A stretch of DNA of 64,000 bases, from contig JADLAV010000088.1 of the NCBI GenBank assembly GCA_020848075.1, forward strand, positions 1-64,000, read 5' to 3'. Of the stretch, positions 11,339 through 25,051 are shown piece after piece. Position 1 is the stretch's first letter; every line of letters starts with the position of its first letter. The notes under the pieces are model-generated. The model had not been told where the DNA came from, searched no databases, and saw only the letters and a program-made list of their open reading frames with translations. The stretch comes from Burkholderiales bacterium. Lineage in GTDB: Bacteria; Pseudomonadota; Gammaproteobacteria; Burkholderiales; SG8-39. The translations under genes and the position numbers were made by a program.

Positions 11339-12745
11339 TTGAAGACTTTCGCTGATCTTGGATTGCACCCCGACCTGCTCAAGGCCGTAGCCGAGCAGGG
11401 CTACACGGAACCCACTCCGATCCAGGCGCAGGCCATCCCGCTGGTCCTTGCTGGCCGCGACCTGATGGGCGGCGCGCAGACCGGAACCGGGAAGACCGCC
11501 GCATTCGCGCTGCCCATGCTGCAGCGCCTCGCCGCGCACGCGAACACCAGCGCCTCCCCGGCGCGGCATCCCGTGCGGGCGCTGATCCTCACGCCCACGC
11601 GCGAGCTCGCGCTGCAGGTGGAGGAGAGCTTCCGGGACTACGGCAAGCACGTCGGGCTGCGCATCGCCGTCGTGTTCGGCGGCGTGCCGATCGAGCCGCA
11701 GATGCAGCAGCTGCGGAGCGGCGTCGAGATCCTGGTCGCGACCCCCGGCCGTCTGCTCGACCACGTGCACCAGCGCACGGTCAACCTGTCGCAGGTCGAG
11801 ATCTTCGTCCTGGACGAGGCCGACCGGATGCTCGACATGGGCTTCATTCCCGACGTGCGGCGCATTCTTGCGCTCCTCACGGCGCGCAAGCAGGGCCTGC
11901 TCTTCTCCGCGACGTTCTCGGACGAGATAAAGAAGCTCGCCGACGCGTTCCTGCGTCACCCCGTGCTGGTGGAGGTGGCGCGGCGGAACGCCGCCGCGGA
12001 GCTGGTGAGCCACCTGGTGCATCCGGTCGCCCGCGAGCGCAAGCGCGATCTCCTCGTGCACCTACTCAAGTCGCGCGACATGAAGCAGGTGCTGGTGTTC
12101 ACCGCGACGCGGCTCGGCGCCAACCGGCTCGCCTACCAGCTGAACCGCTCGGGCGTGCACACCGCGGCGATCCACGGCGACAAGACGCAGACCGAGCGCA
12201 TCCAGGCGCTCGAGGAGTTCAAGGCCGGCAAGGTCGGCGTGCTGGTCGCCACCGACGTCGCCGCGCGCGGTCTCGACATCGAGCAGCTGCCCTACGTGGT
12301 GAATTTCGAGCTGCCGAACTCGCCAGAGGACTACGTGCACCGGAGCGGCCGGACCGGGCGCGCGGGCAGCACCGGGCTCGCAATCTCGCTCGTGTGCGGC
12401 GAGGAGACCGAGCGCCTCGTCGAGATCGAGCGCATGATCAAGGTGAAGATCGAGCGCGAGATCGTGGCGGGCTTCGGTCCCGACGTCCGCGACGCTCCGG
12501 GTCTGATGGGACGTCCCGACCGTGACCGCCGCCGCGGCGCCGACGAGCCCCGCCTCACGGGGAGCAGGCGCGCCGATCGAGCCGCCCCGCCGGCGCCGAA
12601 GCCGTCCGCGCGTCCAGTCGACCCGATCTTCAGCAAGCCCTACGAGCCGGGCGCGGCGCCGCCGGTCGAGCGGCAGCGGGCGCCGCAGCAGCGCGAGCGC
12701 CAGGTGGCGGCGCTGCTTGGCGGCTTCATTCGCAAGCCAGGCTGA
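11339..12745 (+). CDS. rhlE: DEAD-box RNA helicase, RhlE type
   Basis: 468 residues from a TTG start ([16 protein letters not shown]). DEAD-box motifs appear in order: the Q-motif region [10 protein letters not shown], Walker [24 protein letters not shown] ([13 protein letters not shown]), SATFSDEI, and the C-terminal [10 protein letters not shown]. The tail after about residue 380 is basic and low-complexity, as is usual for RhlE. It unwinds RNA duplexes and is often involved in ribosome maturation or mRNA decay at low temperature. The paralogue name is by overall resemblance only. Confidence 0.88.
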   Translation: MKTFADLGLHPDLLKAVAEQGYTEPTPIQAQAIPLVLAGRDLMGGAQTGTGKTAAFALPMLQRLAAHANTSASPARHPVRALILTPTRELALQVEESFRDYGKHVGLRIAVVFGGVPIEPQMQQLRSGVEILVATPGRLLDHVHQRTVNLSQVEIFVLDEADRMLDMGFIPDVRRILALLTARKQGLLFSATFSDEIKKLADAFLRHPVLVEVARRNAAAELVSHLVHPVARERKRDLLVHLLKSRDMKQVLVFTATRLGANRLAYQLNRSGVHTAAIHGDKTQTERIQALEEFKAGKVGVLVATDVAARGLDIEQLPYVVNFELPNSPEDYVHRSGRTGRAGSTGLAISLVCGEETERLVEIERMIKVKIEREIVAGFGPDVRDAPGLMGRPDRDRRRGADEPRLTGSRRADRAAPPAPKPSARPVDPIFSKPYEPGAAPPVERQRAPQQRERQVAALLGGFIRKPG

Positions 12746-12811
12746 GCGCTGCCGGCGGCCGCGCGCCTGCTGCGGAGCGCGTCCTCCCCGGCAGATAGCC
12801 TCGCGACGCCC

Positions 12812-14587
<1,776 letters not shown>

Positions 14588-14599
14588 GGCGCCTCGGAT

Positions 14600-14693
14600 C
14601 CCGTCATCCGCGCGGAAGCGTGGATCCAACACGTCTGCGAACGCGCACAAAGTCTGGATTCCCGCCCGCGCGGGAATGACGATTTTCCGCCTC
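14600..14693. repeat. Pair of inverted palindromic repeat units
   Basis: Two units related to GTCATTCCCGCG-N-GCGGGAATC lie head to head between the convergent glnB and Smr genes: a degenerate one at about 14600-14630 and a better one at about 14667-14693 (GGATTCCCGCCC, then GCGGGAATGAC). Similar units occur at 21920 and 25855. They probably form hairpins and could act as terminators here. Confidence 0.7.
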
Positions 14694-14704
14694 TCGTCGC
14701 CCGG

Positions 14705-15256
14705 TCATCCTCGCAGCAGCACGAGCAGCGCCCCGCCGCCGCCTTGCACCGCGGGCGCCTGGCAGAATGCCAGCACCTCGGCGCGCTGAGCGAGCCAGAC
14801 CCTCGCGTTCTGCTTGAGCACCGGCTCGCGGTTCTTCGAGCCGAGGCCCTTGCCGTGGATCACACGCACGCAGCGCAAGTTCCGGCTCAGGCACTCGCGC
14901 AGGAACCGGGCGAGTGCAGTCCGGGCCTCGGCGCGTCGCAGCCCATGCAGGTCGACCTCGGCCTGCACTACCCAGTGGCCCCGGCGCAGCTTGCGCAGGA
15001 CTTGCCGCGAGACCCCTGGGCTCGCATAGCTTGCTTCCCCCTCGCTTGCGAGCGCGCTCTCGGCGTCGAGCGGCCCGCCCATGCTCTCGGCCAGGGCGTC
15101 GTGCTCGTCGAGGAGCGACTGCACGGGGATGGGCGGGATTGGATGGCGCTGCGGCGCGGGCGGCTCGCGCCGCGCGAGCGGAACGGCGCCGCGCACCGCC
15201 TCGCGGAAGAGCTCGAGATCCGCGTCGGTCACGTGGGGATCGCGCGGGCGCTTCAT
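14705..15256 (-). CDS. Smr-domain protein
   Basis: 183 residues from ATG 15256. The C-terminal half is an Smr domain with VDLHGLRRAEARTALARF and VRVIHGKGLGS, the two signature segments of stand-alone Smr nucleases (SmrA/SmrB type). SmrB-like proteins cleave mRNA at collided ribosomes in E. coli; the function here is inferred. It is 58 nt downstream of trxB on the same strand, so probably co-transcribed with it. The N-terminal 90 residues are proline-rich and charged. Confidence 0.88.
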   Translation of the reverse strand: MKRPRDPHVTDADLELFREAVRGAVPLARREPPAPQRHPIPPIPVQSLLDEHDALAESMGGPLDAESALASEGEASYASPGVSRQVLRKLRRGHWVVQAEVDLHGLRRAEARTALARFLRECLSRNLRCVRVIHGKGLGSKNREPVLKQNARVWLAQRAEVLAFCQAPAVQGGGGALLVLLRG

Positions 15257-15314
15257 CCGGCAACGAGATGCACGAGTCGGTCGAGATTGCGCGCGGAGGC
15301 TCGCGAGGCTGCGG

Positions 15315-16318
<1,004 letters not shown>

Positions 16319-16373
16319 GCGATGCTGCCAGCGACTCGCCGTAGACCTTACTTGAGAAAGACAGCGTAACCAC

Positions 16374-16402
16374 TTGTTTTACTGAAAATCGGAGTCTATA
16401 CT
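16374..16402 (+). promoter_or_regulatory. Sigma70-type promoter for the Crp/Fnr gene
   Basis: TTGTTT (16374-16379), a 17-nt spacer, and TATACT (16397-16402). This is one of the best promoter matches in the window. The predicted start is about 300 nt upstream of the regulator's ATG. Confidence 0.6.
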
Positions 16403-16716
16403 GCGCCTGGTTTGGTAAAGTGGGCTGAAAAGGCCTGCTGTCGGGATCCGATCAATGACGCTCGCCCCGACGGTCGTGAGGCACCGCTCCTCGGGGAGCG
16501 CGCTGGGCGATGCCTGCACGGAGAGCGCAGGCGAAGGCAGATGGAATGGAACGCTGCAGCGGAAGCCGCAGCGGCGGGATCGGCAGCACGCTGGGGAGCT
16601 TCGCGCGTGTGTGCTGGCGACCGGGACCGCGCGCTGCGCGGGGCCGAGGTACGGGAGGGTTGTTCTGCTACCATAGCCCATTGGCATGCGATGGGCTGCC
16701 GAGAAGGGAGAGCGAG

Positions 16717-17400
16717 ATGGCCGGTCCTGCCAGTGTTTCAACGCTGTTGCTCCGCAACGTGCCGCTGTTCGCGGGATTGCCCGAGGCTCAGCTGACGCTG
16801 CTGACGCGGGTGGTCGGGCGCAAGTCCTACCCGCGCAGCTCCACCATCATCGCCGCGGGCGATGCCACCGATGCGCTCTACATCGTCATCTCGGGCCGAC
16901 TCAAGGTCATGATGAGCGACGACGAGGGCCGCGAGGTGATCCTCGCGATCCTCGGCCAGGGCGAGTTCTTCGGCGAAATGGGGCTGGTCGACGACGCGCC
17001 CCGCTCGGCGACGGTGATCGCGATCGAGCCGTGCGAGCTCCTCACGATCTCCAAGGTCGACTTCAAGAAGTGCCTGGCCGAGAACTTCGACATCGCGATG
17101 GGGGTCATGCGCGGCCTGGTGAAGCGGCTGCGCGAGGCCGACAAGAAGATCGGCAGCCTCGCGCTGATGGACGTTTACGGCCGCGTGGCCCGCCTGCTGA
17201 TGGAGATGGCCGAGAGCGTCGATGGCCAGATGGTGGTCACCAAGAAGCTGCCGAAGCAGGACATCGCCAAGATGATCGGCGCCTCGCGCGAGATGGTGAG
17301 CCGGGTCATGAAGGATCTGCAGACCAGTGGCTACATCGAGGTGCGCGCCGGAGCGATCTTCCTCCGCGACAACCTGCTCGTGCAGGAGGCGCGCGCCTGA
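16717..17400 (+). CDS. Crp/Fnr family transcriptional regulator
   Basis: 227 residues from ATG 16717, behind an AAGGGAG ribosome site. The N-terminal cyclic-nucleotide-binding fold includes GDATDALYIVISGRLKVM and GQGEFFGEMGLVDDAPRSATV. The C-terminal Crp-type helix-turn-helix is KQDIAKMIGASREMVSRVMKDL. There is no Fnr-type cysteine set at the N-terminus, so iron-sulfur oxygen sensing is unlikely. The ligand and regulon are unknown. ftsK follows 70 nt downstream. Confidence 0.9.
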   Translation: MAGPASVSTLLLRNVPLFAGLPEAQLTLLTRVVGRKSYPRSSTIIAAGDATDALYIVISGRLKVMMSDDEGREVILAILGQGEFFGEMGLVDDAPRSATVIAIEPCELLTISKVDFKKCLAENFDIAMGVMRGLVKRLREADKKIGSLALMDVYGRVARLLMEMAESVDGQMVVTKKLPKQDIAKMIGASREMVSRVMKDLQTSGYIEVRAGAIFLRDNLLVQEARA

Positions 17401-17470
17401 CGATGCGCGCACCGGCGTCGGGCGCATGCTGGCCCCGGCGTCCGGCATCGTCTAGAATTCTCCCGTCGCC

Positions 17471-19783
17471 GTGCCTGCCGGGGAATCCCCCCGGGCGGGG
17501 CGTGCGCCCGTTCCACCCGACGTGAGAGCAACCCAGGCCCCCCTGCCCGGCAAAGTCGCCGCCCTGCTGCGCGAATCCAGGTGGTTCGTGCTGATCGCCG
17601 CGGCGCTCTATCTCGCGCTCATCCTGGTGACCTTCGACCGTGCCGACCCCGGCTGGTCGCACAGCGTGGCGATCGACCGGGTGCACAACGCGGGCGGCCG
17701 GCTCGGCGCGTGGATCGCCGACGTGATGCTCTACCTCTTCGGCGTCTCCGCGTTCTGGTGGGTGCTCCTGCTCGTCTACGCGGTGATCTGGGGCTACCGG
17801 CGGCTCGACGGCAGCTCGATCAGCGATCACCGCCCGTTCGTGATCGCGCTCGCGGGCTTCTCGGTCCTGATCGTGGGCAGCTGCGGCATCGAGGCGCTGC
17901 GCTTCTGGTCGATGAAGGCGGCGCTCCCGCTCGCGCCGGGCGGATTGTTCGGCGCCGTCGTGGGCGAGGTCGCGCAGGCGACGTTCGGCTTCACCGGCGC
18001 CACCCTCGTCCTCCTGACGTTCGTCGCCGTCGGGCTCTCGCTCTTCACCGGGCTCTCCTGGCTCGGCGTGATGGAGCGGATCGGCGCCGGGTTGGAGTGG
18101 ATCTACATGAAGGCCATCGAGCTTCGCGACCGGCGCGCCGACGCGCGGCTCGGCGAGGCGGCCGCCGAGGAGCGCGAGGCGCTCGTCGAGGCCGAGCGCC
18201 GCAAGGTCGAGGAGCACGAGCCGATCCGCATCGAGCCGCCCGTGGCGGCGATCCCGAAATCCGAGCGCGTGATCCGCGAGCGGCAGGCGCCGCTCTTCCA
18301 GGATCTGCCCGACACGCCGCTGCCGCCGCTCGCGCTGCTCGACGAGGGGGCCGGCGGCGAGGAGCCGCTCGGCGCCGAGACGCTCGAATTCACCTCGCGC
18401 CTGATCGAGAAGAAGCTCAAGGATTTCGGTGTCGAGGTGAGGGTGCTCGCCGCGTATCCGGGTCCGGTCATCACGCGCTACGAGATCGAGCCGGCGATCG
18501 GGGTGAAGGGCAGCCAGATCGTGAACCTGGCGAAGGACCTCGCCCGCGCCCTCTCGGTCGTCGCCATCCGCGTGGTGGAGACCATCCCGGGCAAGTCGTG
18601 CATGGGGCTCGAGATCCCCAATCCGCATCGCCAGACGGTGCGCCTCGCCGAGATCGTCGGATCGCAGGCCTATCACGACATGCACTCGCCGCTCACGCTC
18701 GCGCTCGGCAAGGACATCGCGGGCCGTCCGGTGGTGGTCGACCTCGCCAAGATGCCGCATCTGCTGGTCGCCGGCACCACCGGCTCGGGCAAGTCCGTGA
18801 CCATCAACGCGATGATCCTGTCGCTCATCTACAAGAGCGAGCCGCGAGACGTGCGCCTGATCCTGGTGGACCCGAAGATGCTCGAGCTCTCGGTCTATCA
18901 CGACATCCCGCATCTGCTCGCGCCGGTGGTCACCGACATGAAGCAGGCGGCCAACGCGCTCGGCTGGTGCGTCGGCGAGATGGAGCGGCGCTACAAGCTC
19001 ATGTCCTGGCTCGGCGTGCGCAACCTGTCCGGCTACAACCACAAGGTTGCCGAGGCGGAGAAGCGCGGCGAGCGGCTCGAGGACCCGAACACGATCGACA
19101 GCGGCAATCCGGTGCCGCTCGCCAAGCTGCCGTACGTGGTGGTGATCATCGACGAGCTCGCGGACCTGATGATGGTGGCCGGCAAGAAGGTCGAGGAGCT
19201 GATCGCGCGCCTCGCGCAGAAGGCCCGCGCCTCCGGTATCCACCTCGTGCTCGCCACGCAGCGCCCGTCGGTGGACGTGATCACCGGCCTGATCAAGGCG
19301 AACATCCCGACGCGCGTCGCGTTCCAGGTGTCCTCGCGCGTCGACTCGCGCACGATTCTCGACCAGCAGGGGGCCGAGGCCCTGCTGGGGCAGGGCGACA
19401 TGCTCTACCTGCCGCCGGGCACCGGCGTGCCGACCCGCGTGCACGGCGCCTTCGTCGCCGACCACGAGGTGCACAGCGTGGTCGAATACCTCAAGCAGCA
19501 GGGCGCGCCGGACTACGTCGAGGGACTACTCGAGAGCCCGGACGAAATCGCAGCCCTCGTCGGCGGTGGCGAGGGCACCGAGTCCGACCCGCTCTACGAC
19601 CAGGCGGTCGAGATCGTGGTGCGCACGCGGCGCCCCTCGATCTCGCTCGTGCAGCGGCATCTGCGCATCGGCTACAACCGCGCCGCGCGCCTCATCGAGC
19701 AGATGGAGCAGGCGGGGCTCGTCTCGCCGATGCAGTCCAACGGCAACCGCGAGGTCATCGCGCCGCATCGGGCCGAGGCCTAG
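17471..19783 (+). CDS. ftsK: DNA translocase FtsK
   Basis: Up to 770 residues from GTG 17471; GTG 17522 is an in-frame alternative. The N-terminus carries about four membrane segments that anchor it at the septum. A short linker follows (residues about 215-310), then the motor domain with Walker [16 protein letters not shown] and Walker [15 protein letters not shown]. The C-terminal winged-helix gamma domain ([22 protein letters not shown]) reads KOPS sites. FtsK pumps DNA at the division site and activates XerCD dimer resolution. The linker is short compared with E. coli. Confidence 0.95.
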   Translation: MPAGESPRAGRAPVPPDVRATQAPLPGKVAALLRESRWFVLIAAALYLALILVTFDRADPGWSHSVAIDRVHNAGGRLGAWIADVMLYLFGVSAFWWVLLLVYAVIWGYRRLDGSSISDHRPFVIALAGFSVLIVGSCGIEALRFWSMKAALPLAPGGLFGAVVGEVAQATFGFTGATLVLLTFVAVGLSLFTGLSWLGVMERIGAGLEWIYMKAIELRDRRADARLGEAAAEEREALVEAERRKVEEHEPIRIEPPVAAIPKSERVIRERQAPLFQDLPDTPLPPLALLDEGAGGEEPLGAETLEFTSRLIEKKLKDFGVEVRVLAAYPGPVITRYEIEPAIGVKGSQIVNLAKDLARALSVVAIRVVETIPGKSCMGLEIPNPHRQTVRLAEIVGSQAYHDMHSPLTLALGKDIAGRPVVVDLAKMPHLLVAGTTGSGKSVTINAMILSLIYKSEPRDVRLILVDPKMLELSVYHDIPHLLAPVVTDMKQAANALGWCVGEMERRYKLMSWLGVRNLSGYNHKVAEAEKRGERLEDPNTIDSGNPVPLAKLPYVVVIIDELADLMMVAGKKVEELIARLAQKARASGIHLVLATQRPSVDVITGLIKANIPTRVAFQVSSRVDSRTILDQQGAEALLGQGDMLYLPPGTGVPTRVHGAFVADHEVHSVVEYLKQQGAPDYVEGLLESPDEIAALVGGGEGTESDPLYDQAVEIVVRTRRPSISLVQRHLRIGYNRAARLIEQMEQAGLVSPMQSNGNREVIAPHRAEA

Positions 19784-19880
19784 CGGCCTTTCGCGCACGG
19801 GCGACGAGAGCGCGGAGAATCGCAAAGAAGGGCGATTTGCTTTGCTGCCCTTGCGGCGCCCCGCGCAGTCACGTTTCAGG

Positions 19881-20513
19881 ATGCGTCCGTTCCCGTTCTT
19901 AGCGGCTCTTTGCCTCCTTTGCGCCTTCGCGGCGAGGCCCGAGCTCGTCCACGCCACGGCGCTCGACCGGCTCGACCAGTTCATGAGCGGCACACGATCG
20001 GCGCAGGGCGCGTTCGAGCAGCGCATCTACGAGCGCAGCGGCAAGCTCGTGCAGGCATCGAGCGGCACGCTCGCGTTCCTGCGTCCGGGCAAGTTCCGGT
20101 GGAGCTACGTGAAGCCGTACCCGCAACTCATCGTCGGCGACGGCGAGCGGGTGTGGATCTACGACGAAGACCTGAAGCAGGTCACCGTGCGCAAGCTCGA
20201 TCTCGCGCTCGGCGCGACGCCCGCGGCGCTGCTCGCCGGCGACAACGCCGCGATGAAAGCCTTCGTCCTGCAGGACGAGGGCACGAGGGACGGGCTGGAG
20301 TGGCTGGTCGCCACGCCGCACGACAAGGACTCGACCTTCGAGCGGATCCGCATGGGCTTCAGTGCGGACGGCCTCGCGCGCATGGATCTCATCGACAATT
20401 TCGGGCAGCGGACCGAGCTCGTGTTCACCACGCTCGAGCGCAACCCGCGCCTCGCGCCCGGGCTCTTCAGCTTCGTTCCGCCGGCCGGCGCCGACGTCAT
20501 CGGCGACCGCTGA
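19881..20513 (+). CDS. lolA: Outer-membrane lipoprotein carrier LolA
   Basis: 210 residues with an N-terminal signal peptide (FLAALCLLCAFAA). The LolA fold features are present: RSAQGAFEQRIYERSGK, GTLAFLRPGKFRWSYVKPYPQLIVGDGERVWIYDEDLKQ. LolA ferries lipoproteins across the periplasm from LolCDE to LolB. It sits in the usual ftsK-lolA-rarA order. Part of its signal-peptide coding sequence overlaps a repeat-like element (19898-19932). Confidence 0.92.
   Translation: MRPFPFLAALCLLCAFAARPELVHATALDRLDQFMSGTRSAQGAFEQRIYERSGKLVQASSGTLAFLRPGKFRWSYVKPYPQLIVGDGERVWIYDEDLKQVTVRKLDLALGATPAALLAGDNAAMKAFVLQDEGTRDGLEWLVATPHDKDSTFERIRMGFSADGLARMDLIDNFGQRTELVFTTLERNPRLAPGLFSFVPPAGADVIGDR
19898..19932. repeat. 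CTTTGC-type repeat element inside the lolA signal region
   Basis: A 35-nt stretch starting CTTAGCGG with spaced CTTTGC, CTTTGCG and CTTCGCGG heptad-like units. Degenerate relatives may lie just upstream at about 19830-19856. From memory, repeats of this type are usually intergenic; here one is in frame with lolA. Confidence 0.4.
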
Positions 20514-20530
20514 TTCCCGGGCAGCCGACC

Positions 20531-21901
20531 GTGGTCACCGATCTCTTCGACGACGCCACAGCGCCGACTGCATCCGCCGCGGAGGCGGTAGCGCCGCCGC
20601 ACGTGCCGCTCGCCGAAGCGATGCGCCCGCGCACGCTCGACGAGGTGGTCGGGCAGCGGCATCTGCTCGGCCCGGGCAAGCCGCTCCGGCTCGCCTTCGA
20701 GGCGGGCAAGCCGCACTCGATGATCCTGTGGGGCCCGCCGGGCTCGGGCAAGACGACGCTCGCGCGGCTGATGGCCGACGCGTTCCGCGCCGAATTCATC
20801 GCGATCTCGGCGGTGCTCGCCGGCGTGAAGGAGATCCGCGACGCCGTCGCGCGGGCGCGCGCCGCGGCGGCGCAGGGCCGCGCGACGATCGTCTTCGTGG
20901 ACGAGGTGCACCGGTTCAACAAGGCGCAGCAGGACGCCTTCCTGCCGTTCGTCGAGCAGGGGTTGTTCACGTTCGTCGGCGCGACGACCGAGAACCCTTC
21001 GTTCGAGGTGAATAGCGCGCTCCTGTCGCGGGCGGCGGTCTACGTGCTGGCGAGCCTGTCGCCCGAGGAGCTCGGCGAGCTGCTCGATGGCGTGGCCGGC
21101 CGTGCGATGCCCGGCCTCGAGTTCGATGCGCAGGCGCGCGGCCGCATCATCGGACTCGCTGATGGCGACGCGCGCCGGCTGCTCAACCTGATCGAGATCC
21201 TGGAGACGGCCGCGACGAAGGAGGGCGTACGCCGCGTCGACGGCGAGTTCGTGCAGAGCGTGGCGGCGCGCAATCTGCGGCGCTTCGACAAGGGCGGCGA
21301 GGCCTTCTACGATCAGATCTCGGCGCTCCACAAGTCCGTGCGCGGCTCGGACCCGGACGCCGCCCTCTACTGGCTCGTGCGCATGCTCGACGGCGGCGCC
21401 GATCCGCTCTATCTCGGCCGGCGCATCGTGCGGATGGCCGCCGAGGATATCGGGCTCGCCGACCCGCGGGCGCTCGAGCTCGCGCTTGCGGCCTGCGCGA
21501 CCTACGAGCGGCTCGGCTCGCCGGAGGGCGAGCTCGCCCTCGCGCAGGCCGTCATCTATTTCGCCTGCGCGCCGAAGTCGAACGCGGTGTACGTCGCCTA
21601 TAATGCGGCCCGCGCATTCGTCTCCGGCGACGAGTCGCGGCCGGTGCCCCTGCACCTGCGAAACGCGCCGACCCAGCTGATGAAGGAACTGGGCTACGGC
21701 CGCGAGTACCGGTACGCGCACGACGAGCCGGAAGCCTATGCCGCCGGTGAACGCTACTTCCCCGACGGCATGCCGCGGGTGGAGTGGTACAAGCCGACCG
21801 ATCGAGGCGTGGAGGCGCGGATCGCCGAGAAGCTCGCGCACCTGCGCGAGCTCGATCGGCAGGCGAAGAAGAAGGCGCCCCGCGGCGAGGGCGGGGAATG
21901 A
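20531..21901 (+). CDS. rarA: Replication-associated recombination protein A (MgsA/RarA)
   Basis: 456 residues from GTG 20531, 17 nt after lolA. AAA+ features: MRPRTLDEVVGQRHLL, Walker A GPPGSGKTTLARLM, Walker B IVFVDEVHRFNKAQQDAFLP, sensor 1 GATTENPSFEVNSALLSR. The C-terminal tetramerisation region (SDPDAALYWLVRMLDGGADPLYLGRR) is complete. RarA acts at stalled forks and gaps, and competes with RecA and SSB. Confidence 0.94.
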   Translation: MVTDLFDDATAPTASAAEAVAPPHVPLAEAMRPRTLDEVVGQRHLLGPGKPLRLAFEAGKPHSMILWGPPGSGKTTLARLMADAFRAEFIAISAVLAGVKEIRDAVARARAAAAQGRATIVFVDEVHRFNKAQQDAFLPFVEQGLFTFVGATTENPSFEVNSALLSRAAVYVLASLSPEELGELLDGVAGRAMPGLEFDAQARGRIIGLADGDARRLLNLIEILETAATKEGVRRVDGEFVQSVAARNLRRFDKGGEAFYDQISALHKSVRGSDPDAALYWLVRMLDGGADPLYLGRRIVRMAAEDIGLADPRALELALAACATYERLGSPEGELALAQAVIYFACAPKSNAVYVAYNAARAFVSGDESRPVPLHLRNAPTQLMKELGYGREYRYAHDEPEAYAAGERYFPDGMPRVEWYKPTDRGVEARIAEKLAHLRELDRQAKKKAPRGEGGE

Positions 21902-23302
<1,401 letters not shown>

Positions 23303-23318
23303 CGAAGTCCCCGCTGCG

Positions 23319-24056
23319 ATGGTCGCCGCGGCGAAACGCACCTGGCGCATCGAGCCGCTCGGCGACCGCTGCCTGATCGTCGCGTTCGGCGACGAGATCG
23401 ACCTGGAGACGAATCTGCGCGCCCGTGCGGTGGCGGAGCATTTGCTCGCGCACCCGGTTCCCGGCGTGGTCGACGTGGTGCCGGCCTTCACGACCGTCGC
23501 GCTCCACTACCGGCCCGAGGCCTTCACCGACGCCGGCGCCGGCGTTCCGTTCGAGCAGCTGGCGGCGCGCATCCAGCAGGTCCTGCTCGCGGGCGTGGGC
23601 CGGCGGCGGCCCACCGCGCGCCGTATCGAGATCCCGGTGTGCTACGGCGGCGACTTCGGGCCGGACCTCGCCGAGCTCGCGCGCGCGCGCGAGCTCACCA
23701 CCGAGGAGGTCATCGCAATCCACGCCCGCTCGCCGCACGTGGTGCATATGCTCGGCTTCGCGCCGGGACACCCGTACATCGCGGGATTGGACAAGCGCCT
23801 GGCGATGCCGCGGCGCGCCACGCCTCGGCTCAAGATTCCCCCGGGCTCGGTCGGGGTCACCGGCACGCAGTCGACGATCTATCCGCTCGAGACGCCGGGC
23901 GGCTGGAACCTCATCGGGCGCACGCCGCTCCGGCTCTTCACGCCCGAAAAGGATCCGCCGTGCCTGCTGCGGCCCGGAGACGAGGTGCGCTTCGTGCCGA
24001 TCCCGGCGAAGGAGTTCGCGACTCTCCACGAGCGCGCCTGGAGGCGGACCCCATGA
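23319..24056 (+). CDS. pxpB: 5-oxoprolinase subunit PxpB
   Basis: 245 residues. It shows the KipI/PxpB features LGDRCLIVAFGDEID, VPAFTTVALHY and GFAPGHPYIAGL. With PxpA and PxpC it forms the ATP-dependent 5-oxoprolinase that opens pyroglutamate to glutamate in the cytoplasm. The stop overlaps the pxpC start by 4 nt (ATGA), so the three genes form one operon. Confidence 0.93.
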   Translation: MVAAAKRTWRIEPLGDRCLIVAFGDEIDLETNLRARAVAEHLLAHPVPGVVDVVPAFTTVALHYRPEAFTDAGAGVPFEQLAARIQQVLLAGVGRRRPTARRIEIPVCYGGDFGPDLAELARARELTTEEVIAIHARSPHVVHMLGFAPGHPYIAGLDKRLAMPRRATPRLKIPPGSVGVTGTQSTIYPLETPGGWNLIGRTPLRLFTPEKDPPCLLRPGDEVRFVPIPAKEFATLHERAWRRTP

Positions 24057-25051
24057 CGATCGAGGTGATCAAGCCGGGTCTCCTCACCACAGTCCAGGAT
24101 CTCGGGCGGTTCGGTTACCAGCGCTTCGGCGTCGTGGCGGGCGGCGTCATGGACGAATGGGCGCACCGGCTCGCCAACCTGCTGGTCGGCAACGGCGAGG
24201 ACGAGGCGACGCTCGAGATCACGCTGCAGGGACCAACCCTGCGCTTCGAAGCGCCGGCCCTCGTGGCGGTGTGCGGCGCCGCGCTCGCCGCACGGGTCGA
24301 TCGCGCGCCGCTCGCGCATTCCCGGCCGGTGCTGCTCCGCGCGGGAGCGGTGCTCGAGTTCCGCGCGCTCGAGCGCGGTTGCCGGGCCTACCTCGCCGTG
24401 CGGGGCGGGATTCGGGTGCCCCTCGTCATGGGAAGCCGCAGCACGTACGTGCGAGCAGGGCTCGGCGGGCTCGAGGGCCGTGCGCTGCGCAAGGGCGATC
24501 GATTGCCGATCGCGCTATACGCGCCGGGATGGTATCCCGCGCTCGACGCGGCCATGCGGTCGGGCGACGCGCCGTGCGCGTCCGAGCGGTGGTCGGTGGG
24601 CCCCACGGCCGCGAGCGCGGGCGTGCGCCCGGTCCGCGTGATCGCCGGACCGCAGTGGGAGCTCTTCTCGCAGGAGTCGCGCGCGCTTTTTCTCGGCGCG
24701 GAGTTCCGGGTGAGCGTGAACTCCGACCGGATGGGCTACCGGCTCTCCGGGGCGAGCATCAAGCCGAGGCGCGCGACTGAAATGATCTCCGAAGCCGTGG
24801 CGTTCGGCACGGTCCAGGTGCCACCCGACGGCAATCCGATTATCCTGATGGCCGACCGGCAGACGACGGGCGGCTATCCGAAGATCGCGCAGGTCGCGGC
24901 CGTAGAGCTGCCGCGCCTCGCGCAGACGCGGCCGCTCGAGCGCTTGAGGTTCGAGCTCGTGACGCTCGCCGAGGCGCAGCGCGCATATCTCGAGCGCGAA
25001 CGCGAGCTCGCGACCATTCGCGGGTCGATCGACCTGAGACGGAGGCGGTGA
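24053..25051 (+). CDS. pxpC: 5-oxoprolinase subunit PxpC
   Basis: 332 residues from ATG 24053. The KipA/PxpC hallmarks are KPGLLTTVQDLGRFGYQRFGV, VMDEWAHRLANLLVGN and the late NPIILMADRQTTGGYPKIAQV. It partners PxpB. It overlaps pxpB by 4 nt upstream and the pxpA ATG by 1 nt downstream. Confidence 0.93.
   Translation: MTIEVIKPGLLTTVQDLGRFGYQRFGVVAGGVMDEWAHRLANLLVGNGEDEATLEITLQGPTLRFEAPALVAVCGAALAARVDRAPLAHSRPVLLRAGAVLEFRALERGCRAYLAVRGGIRVPLVMGSRSTYVRAGLGGLEGRALRKGDRLPIALYAPGWYPALDAAMRSGDAPCASERWSVGPTAASAGVRPVRVIAGPQWELFSQESRALFLGAEFRVSVNSDRMGYRLSGASIKPRRATEMISEAVAFGTVQVPPDGNPIILMADRQTTGGYPKIAQVAAVELPRLAQTRPLERLRFELVTLAEAQRAYLERERELATIRGSIDLRRRR

Noticed and set aside
16412-16795. Frames in the leader of the Crp/Fnr gene
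   Set aside because: Cysteine- and arginine-rich shadow composition; they overlap the regulator's start in another frame.
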